DNA of 64,000 nucleotides, taken from NCBI RefSeq assembly GCF_051020955.1, contig NW_027476110.1, positions 558,001 to 622,000 on the forward strand, written 5' to 3'. The stretch comes from Megalopta genalis. Lineage: Eukaryota > Arthropoda > Insecta > Hymenoptera > Halictidae. Both the position numbers and the translations under genes were made by a program. Shown here piece by piece: positions 58,225-64,000 of this stretch. Position 1 is the first letter of the stretch; every line of letters starts with the position of its first letter. The notes below the pieces were generated by a model. That model was not told where the DNA came from. It saw only the letters and a program-made list of their open reading frames with translations, and ran no database searches.

Positions 58225-58569
58225 ATAACCTACTTCCCCCACGGACGAGAGCAAGTTGCTCAAGTATTGATACTTTGGTTGACGCAGCGATTTCGAATAC
58301 ACGGACACGTTTGCGAATCGCAGCCAATTCGGACTCTCCAACAGACTAATCATAACGTTCGTTTTACCACATCCTGACGGGCCGCTTATCACGCACCGTA
58401 TACTACTCGGTAGCAATGATCCGTGTTTCCGAATTATCACATCGTGATCGTCGAACGTGCGGCAGGTCGGAACCCGGACATTCAAGGACTGTCGTACGAA
58501 ACTGTAGATATCAGTCTCCCCGTATTCCAATGATAGAGCGCATCTCCATGTAAACTGACGTACGTACAT
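58225..58569 (-). pseudogene. Polinton packaging ATPase N-terminal part, copy B
   Basis: The frame opens at ATG 58,569 (MYVRQFTWRCALSLEYGE) and stays open through DIYSFVRQSLNVRVPTC to an intact Walker A, SGPSGCGKTNVMISLLES, and QPKYQYLSNLLSSVGEVGY. It then stops abruptly at the 55-bp repeat. Compared with copy A the Walker A serine codon is intact here, but everything downstream of GEVGY is missing. Confidence 0.8.
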
Positions 58570-58609
58570 TTTTTCTTTTTTCATAATCAACAGAAAAATA
58601 AAACAAACC

Positions 58610-58735
58610 TTGACATAACAGCTCCATATACCATTTACAGACTGGTAAAAACAGCTCTGTATACCGTTACACACTGGTAACAACAGCTCTGTATACCGTT
58701 ACAGATTGGTAAAAACAGCTCTGATAAGATTAGGT
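58610..58735. promoter_or_regulatory. divergent spacer with three repeats (copy B)
   Basis: The same three units of about 32 bp (CCGTTACA..CTGGTAA..ACAGCTCTG) as in copy A, again between the ATPase and the small capsid-associated gene. Confidence 0.55.
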
Positions 58736-59078
58736 ATGGGTTTGAAGAAGAAGAAGAAGAAGAAGGAGGAAGACCGACGAACGGTCAAAGGAAAAAGAAA
58801 GAAGGTAGAAACAGTATCGAATGAATTCTACCTATCATCAAACGAGGCGGTTTTCTACCGCTGTTATTACCCGCTTTGGGAGCTTCGGAAGCGTTGACAG
58901 ATGGCGCTGCGCTGGGATGATCAAAACAATAAACGATGCGAATGCTGCGAAGAAACAATTGGAGGAAGCGCGACGACACAATCGCGCTATGGAGGGTCGC
59001 GGAGTGTATCTCGCGCCGTACAAACGTGGAAAAGGAATGAAGAAGAAAAAAAAAGTCAAAAGAAAGGAAAAAAGATAA
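58736..59078 (+). pseudogene. small basic capsid-associated protein (pX-like), copy B
   Basis: ATG at 58,736 with a Lys/Glu-rich start expanded by an AAG run (58,746-58,765). After frame changes it gives DANAAKKQLEEARRHNRAME and GRGVYLAPYKRGKG with a Lys-rich end. Homologous to 32,921-33,249. Confidence 0.65.
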
Positions 59079-59097
59079 CTCGACGACGGACGTTGAA

Positions 59098-59411
59098 TTG
59101 AAAATCGCCTGTAAAAGATTATCGCATTTTCGCGGAGTTTTCATGCGCGATGAATTGCCGAAACAAATATGGGTAAACGAACGAGGAATAGTGAATCTGG
59201 ACAGCGGTCATGGTTCAGGAACGCACTGGGTGGCGTATATAAAGCATGATTCGCGAGTCAGTTACTTCGATAGTTTTGGAGATCTTCGACCACCGATCGA
59301 ATTGATTCATTATTTCCGACCATCACGTACAATCACAAGATTTATCAAAGATACAACGAAAGCGTGTGCGGACAATTGTGTGTGAAATTTCTGCGAGGAA
59401 CTCTAATATAG
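59098..59411 (+). pseudogene. adenain-type protease, copy B, same frameshift as copy A
   Basis: It carries GVFMRDELPKQIWVNERG, GTHWVAYIK and SYFDSFGDLRPP. The Cys motif C-G-Q-L-C (59,366-59,380) again lies in the +1 frame, with the natural stop at 59,409-59,411. The position of the break corresponds to that in copy A. Confidence 0.82.
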
Positions 59412-59423
59412 TCCGTCGCAAGG

Positions 59424-59572
59424 ATGTCAGACACGTTCACGTTATCGGGAAGAAGTAGCGTGTTATCGTCCAAGTACTTCCCGCCTATAGATCTCAACAA
59501 TGCCGATTACGAACTGGGCCTGCTCGATTTGCAAACTTATTACACGATACCAAACATCAGTTCAAATATCGG
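59424..59572 (+). pseudogene. penton-like minor capsid protein, 5' part, copy B
   Basis: It starts MSDTFTLSGRSSVLSSKYFP and is cut at ATCGG (59,568-59,572) by a copia element at the same base as in copy A. The rest of the gene would lie beyond the copia element, outside this window or lost. Confidence 0.75.
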
Positions 59573-60006
59573 TATTGGGATTAAGGCTTGGATTATTTCT
59601 CAAATAAATATGATATAAATTCTTTTTCTTAAAAAGCTTCATTTTTACTTTTATTTGAGAGAAGGTATATGTACGAACTGACTGAGCGACCAAAATCAAC
59701 TGAGAGACCGGCAACTGAAAATCGCCTGCTTATATACCTTTTTTGGCGTGGTCTTCTCCACCAATCAGAGACGGTCATTCATCGCGTCGTACATTGTATA
59801 CGCGGTACTGGGATCACTAACGGTCAGAGCACGATGTGTTCTTACAACACCGGCGATGGTATATGGCGATATCTTTGATGTACAGTTTACATCACCGTCG
59901 GTGCGCGCTGACGGAACCAGCGGAAACGTAATCTGATATTTTCGAATCTCAGTCCTAAGTAAACTATAGATTAATTTTTGTCCGAGGCTAAAGTTTTTTT
60001 TCAATA
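59573..60006 (-). mobile_element. 3' LTR of a copia element (434 bp)
   Basis: Nearly identical to the solo LTRs at 33,753 and 10,990. On the minus strand it is preceded by a polypurine tract GAGGGGGCG (60,007-60,015), so it is the 3' LTR of the element whose pol lies at 60,172-62,860. The flank on the far side is ATCGG. Confidence 0.88.
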
Positions 60007-60171
60007 CGCCCCCTCAAAAATTAAACAAAAGAAAAATACAAGATTAACATGCAACCAATAAAAATATGTATATTTATCAACTAAATATGTTCTCTCTTTT
60101 GGGAAATACAATATGGTCCAACATTTGTTGCTAAGGGTCAAGGGAAACCCAGAAAAACCTGACCAGACCAT
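60007..60171 (-). other. copia 3' untranslated region and polypurine tract
   Basis: Non-coding sequence between the RNase H stop (60,172-60,174) and the 3' LTR, ending in the polypurine tract. Confidence 0.7.
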
Positions 60172-61841
60172 TTACTTCTTATAATAATTGAAAAATGAGA
60201 AAAAAAATTCTATTATTGTACGCCTATTCCAATTTTCATTTGGATGAACTTCTGTCCTGGAAGGCTTGGTTAGCATATCTGCCAATTGATGACCTGTTGG
60301 AATATATTTTAATATTACCACTTTATTCTCTACCTGCTCTCTGGTAAAGTGATATTTAATATCGATATGTTTTGATATTTTGTGACTAGAGTTGGGTTGT
60401 TTGCAATACTAATACCACCTTTATTGTCTTCATAGATTACAATGGATTCTGATATATTTACGTTGATACTGGTTGCTAAAGATTTTAACCATAATGCTTC
60501 TTTAACTGCTTCAAATAAAGCCATGTATTCAGCCTCAGTCGAAGAGGCCGCGACTGATGATTGCTTTTTCGTATTCCAACTAATTGTATATTTTTCGAGC
60601 AATTTAAATATATAACCTGTTGTGCTTTTTCTATCGTACATATCGTTTCCATCCCAATCTGAATCAGCATACCCTGCTGTCTATCAAGATGTTATCATAT
60701 GTACCTCTTGTGTACGTTAGTTTGATATCTTTCGTGCCTTTCAAATATCTTAAAACTCTTTTAAGACAAATCCATAATTCCTTATTTCTTTTATTTGTGA
60801 ATCTGCTCAAAATGCTCACAGCTACACATAGATCAGGTCGCGTACAGATCATAATATACATCAAACAACCAATAACATTTCGACAAGGTGCCTCATATTG
60901 TTCGTCTGAATTCAGGGCTTCATAATTAAGCTTACTTTCAAGTGGAGTATTTATGGGTTTACAATTATCCATATTAAATTTCTTCAATACTTTTCTAATA
61001 TAAGTACTTTGGTCTAGAGTTATATTTTCTCCAGTCCTTTCAATTCTAATGAAACTGTTCATTACCTGTTCATTAAGTAGTCTTTGAAATTATTCATCGT
61101 TACGATATTAGCTGTCGCAACTACCAAATGATCGACATACAGAACTACATAGATATTTTTAGAAATATCTCCTTTATCTAAAATATAAGTACAACGGTCA
61201 ACTGGGAAATTTTGAAAATCTTTTTCTTTAAGAGCCTTTTCGAATTCTTCAAACCAGCATCTTGCTGCTTGTTTTAATCCATACAAAGCTTTATTTAATT
61301 TACAAACTTGATTCTGTTTGTTTTCAATTCCCTCAGGTACTCTCATATAAATGTCCTCTTTTAATATACCGTTTAAAAATGCGGTTTTTACATCCATATG
61401 ATGGATTAATAAATTAAATTGATTAGCATAAGCAATTATAAATCTGAAACTTGAAATCCTTGCAACCGGAGCAAAGGTTTCATTATAATCTACTAAATAC
61501 TTTTGGCTAAACCCTTTTGCAACCAGCCGAGCTTTATATCTTAATGGGTTTACAAATTCATCATCTTTTATCGTAAATACCCATTTACAATTTATTATAT
61601 TTCTATTGCTAGGCCTTGGTACTAATGTCCAAGTTTTATTCACCATAAGAGAATTAATTTCTTCTCTAACAGCTTGTTCCCATTGTTCCCTATTATTTCT
61701 GTTATTTATTTCCTGATATGATGCAGGAGTTTCATAAACTACCGATTGTGCACACATCATATAATCAATCGGCATGTCCTCATCATATGAAATGTGCGGT
61801 TTCCTTCTAATCCTATCACTCCTTCTTGGTTCTGATAACAT
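60172..61841 (-). pseudogene. copia reverse transcriptase and RNase H, mutated
   Basis: From 61,841 the minus strand reads EPRRSDRIRRKPHISYDEDM, WEQAVREEINSLMVNKTW, CKWVFTIKDDEFVNPLRYKA, the catalytic-Asp block LLIHHMDVKTAFLNG and LYGLKQAARCWFEEFE. The catalytic Y-V-D-D box reads Y-V-D-H (near 61,130), losing a metal-binding Asp. After breaks near 61,062 and 60,664 come TRPDLCVAVSILSRFTNK, the RNase H motif SSTEAEYMALFEAVKEALWL and the tail IPTGHQLADMLTKPSRTEVH to the stop at 60,172. All of it matches copia-type RVT_2 and RNase H order. Confidence 0.9.
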
Positions 61842-61894
61842 TCTTTTACTGCTATTTGTATTTTCTGTATTTGTACTATTCTGAGAAGAAGACC

Positions 61895-62340
61895 CATCTA
61901 TTTTTCATAGATTCTGTTTGGATTTATACTCTCTAGTTTATCTATTTTTCCATCAACAGACTTACTAGGATCACCCACTGATTTTGACTTTACGTCAGAA
62001 ACATCAGTTTTATTTCCGATATTTTCCGAACTTAAACTATGTGGTTTGCCATTATCAGATTTCTTTAATTCCTTTATTGAGTTTGACATTACGTCAGAAA
62101 TTTCAATTTTATTTTGAGATTTTTCACAACTAATCTCTTTAACATTTGCTACCGGCCTTGACTTTAGGAAATTAACTTCGTCAAATATTGTATCTCTGAC
62201 AACGAAATACTTTTCCTTTTCACGTCCCACACTCTATACCCGTTTGTTTCATAGCCTGCTAGTATTCCTTTCCATGACTTTTCGTTAAATTTGGTTTTAC
62301 TAGTCTTATCATGCACATATACTGTAGAACCAAATATTCT
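61895..62340 (-). pseudogene. copia integrase C-terminal and linker region
   Basis: The minus strand gives FGSTVYVHDKTSKTKFNE, KSWKGILAGYETNGYRVW and KYFVVRDTIFDEVNFLKS, then a Ser/Lys/Asp-rich linker. This is the region that follows the integrase core in copia. A direct join near 62,340 to the start of the core shows that the DDE core has been deleted. Confidence 0.8.
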
Positions 62341-62860
62341 TAAATATTTTATTTGTGGAAGGAGTGATTGGACCGCACACGTCCGAATGTACTATAAACA
62401 AAGGTCTTTTTACATGATCTTTATCTTTTTCCTTTTTAAATGGCAATCGTGCTTGTTTTCCATTAGTGCAAGCTTCGCATAAGTTATTATTTGGTATTAT
62501 TTTATTTACCAATTTGACATTGCTACTCATTCCTTTATTTCTTAACTCAAAGAATTTACTTTTTCCAATATGTCCCAAGCGTTCATGCCATAGTTCAAAA
62601 TTACCTTTGATAATACTGTTCATTTGGACTGAGTTTACTTGTTCATGCTTTATTTTAAAATCTATTGTAACAAGATTGTTCGAGAACTTACCCCTGATGA
62701 TCACCTTACCGGATTTAAAAATCTGTACACCTTGTTTATCAAATACAATCGTATTACCCATACTTCGCATCTTCGATACAGAGAGCAAATTATATGGTAC
62801 TTCCGGCGAATATACGGCGTCCTTCAATTCTCCTGCGACTCCTGTGTCACCTATTTTCGC
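62341..62860 (-). pseudogene. copia protease tail, GAG-pre-integrase and integrase zinc domain
   Basis: The minus strand reads SPEVPYNLLSVSKMRSMGN (end of the protease region), then the pre-integrase block FELWHERLGHIGKSKFFEL with the His pair, CEACTNGKQARLPF with the Cys pair, and IVHSDVCGPI with the first catalytic Asp of the core. The protease active-site D-S-G is not present; a small deletion and frame change lies near 62,860-62,870. Confidence 0.82.
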
Positions 62861-62869
62861 TATTTTTAT

Positions 62870-63544
62870 AGTCCATGGTTCTCTTGTGGTAGTGACAATC
62901 CTTCTTTATATGTCCTTTTCTTCCACACTGGTAACATTTTGTCACATGTATTGCTTTTGTCTTCATGTGTTCGTAGACGTTTTATTTCGTATTTTAATAT
63001 TTCCACGTTTTTTTGTTTTTATAGGAAAGTCTTGATTAGTGAATCTCCTTTTATTATTATTTTGTTTAATTGCCTGGAGAATCTTTATACTTGAATCGGC
63101 ATTCTCATTTAACAATTTCTTCTTTATCTCTTCCCACTTTCCTGATGCTGCTCTCAATTCAGTGATTAGGCCATCAAATGTCGTGAAGTGTCTCATCAAT
63201 GGGGTATCACTTTGCAATTTTATACTCAGTAATTTCTTTTGCAGAGCCAGTTGAGTGGCGAGACTTTTTCGCTCGTACAAATTGTCCAAGTTCTTGAAGA
63301 TTTCTCTCGCACTGTTTTCTGGTTTCATGAAACATAGTAACGAGTCTGCCAGATACTCTATAATTGTGCCTTTAACAGTTCGTTCTGCTTTATCCCACTT
63401 CTCCGTCTTATTCAGTGGTGGTTCATCGTCGATTACGTGTATAATGGTTAGTTCTGTCAGCACAGCATGTACACGGAATTTCCAGACACTGTATCGTTCA
63501 CGATCGAACACATTAATGTTTCGTTTTATACACGCACTTTCCAT
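62870..63544 (-). pseudogene. copia Gag
   Basis: ATG at 63,544 (MESACIKRNINVFDRERYSV) starts a Gag of the copia UBN2 type. Blocks are FRVHAVLTELTIIHVIDDE, IIEYLADSLLCFMKPE, NLYERKSLATQLALQKKL and LRAASGKWEEIKKKLLNENA, to a first stop near 62,963. A CX2CX4HX4C zinc knuckle (CYQCGRKGHIKKDC) follows in another frame near 62,900-62,945. The N-terminal 190 residues are intact. Confidence 0.85.
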
Positions 63545-64000
63545 TGTTCTAAATCACATAATAAGTATTTTCAGTATCTGTTTATGACACTAGAACGTTA
63601 CACGTTGTGGCGGCTACCTCCAGACCTGCCAGCAAATGGCTCCTCTTCCCGCTAGTAACCTATCCGCCTCGATTCCTATATATACAGAGACTTCGTCTTT
63701 CCTACCGCCACGTCTAAGGCAAGGGCCCGCTAGGATAGTGTAGGGTTCAGTGTGAAATTAAATACTCCAGGTTCCCTACTATACATGTGCACACTTCGAG
63801 GTTCAGAGGTGGAGAGCCACGAGGAAGAAAATGTGCTCCTCGTGATGGCGGCAGAGAGCCGCCGCGCCTGCGCCATGCGCAGGCGGTCGGAGTGGTGGAA
63901 CCACATCCCCACAGACTCCCCCCCCCCGAGTGTGAACGTACTCATTTTATTAATCAAAAATATAAAAATTTTTACATCTTATGGAGTACTAATTCTACCG
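63545..64000 (-). mobile_element. candidate LTR and end of an adjacent copia-type element
   Basis: Upstream of gag on the minus strand there is a TATA-like TATATATAGG (63,676-63,686), and a GC-rich stretch begins TGTGGGGATGTGG near 63,917. A G-rich polypurine run lies just outside it (63,920-63,930). This looks like an LTR preceded by the end of another element. It does not resemble the 3' LTR at 59,573, so the element between them has unlike ends. A primer-binding site was not recognised. The window ends inside this region. Confidence 0.35.

Noticed and set aside
58706..58897. 63-codon Lys-rich frame as an independent gene
   Set aside because: It is the start of the pX-like Polinton gene in copy B, lengthened by an AAG microsatellite.
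1..64000. tRNA or rRNA genes
   Set aside because: No cloverleaf with an internal GGTTCGAATCC-type box, and no rRNA-like conserved block, was found by eye. A covariance-model scan would be needed to exclude degraded copies.

Overview
The window looks like repeat-rich, AT-rich euchromatin/heterochromatin from an insect, most probably a hymenopteran and perhaps an ant. The evidence is the mix of element families (R1-clade non-LTR, copia, gypsy-type solo LTRs, Tc1, hAT, piggyBac, Polinton/Maverick), spliced eukaryotic gene structure, and no sign of prokaryotic operons. The species assignment is inference. No rRNA, tRNA or CRISPR locus was recognised. Almost everything identifiable is a mobile element or a decayed viral-type element. 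Only one small spliced host-like gene looks intact.

Layout. 1-20,022: AT-rich DNA with decayed elements: an internally deleted Tc1 element (2.9-3.5 kb), a Tc1 transposase fossil split by a gypsy-type solo LTR (6.4-7.2 kb), a 420-bp hAT element (7.2-7.6 kb), a copia solo LTR (11.0-11.4 kb), a gypsy integrase fragment (12.2-12.8 kb), a non-LTR remnant (13.1-14.6 kb) and a piggyBac fossil (14.8-16.3 kb). 20,039-26,169: one full-length GC-rich R1-clade non-LTR retrotransposon with a 16-bp target-site duplication, poly(A) tail, ORF1, ORF2 and a 3' UTR built of consecutive hairpins. Its ORF2 is broken by a 35-bp tandem duplication. 30,084-37,059: a decayed Polinton/Maverick (adintovirus-like) element carrying integrase, a DUF8207-type protein, packaging ATPase, a small basic capsid-associated protein, adenain-type protease, penton-like and hexon-like capsid proteins, a BIR (IAP-like) fragment and an unknown protein. 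37,900-41,320: a decayed coding region of unknown function split by a 1.9-kb foldback (palindromic) TA-flanked transposon. 41,745-52,572: a solo LTR and then a composite satellite, ending in about 9.2 kb of CTCTG/CTCTT pentamers. 56,179-57,574: a CCAAT-rich 32-bp tandem array followed by a four-exon gene for an Ala-rich/Gly-Arg-rich 179-residue protein. 58,224-59,572: a second, partial copy of the same Polinton lineage. 59,573-about 63,545: a copia element on the minus strand.

The most informative relationship is between the two Polinton copies. Both carry a copia LTR at exactly the same base of the penton-like gene with the same 5-bp target duplication, and both carry the same protease frameshift. 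They therefore descend from one already damaged, already invaded copy. In the first copy the copia element has collapsed to a solo LTR; in the second the copia interior is still present.
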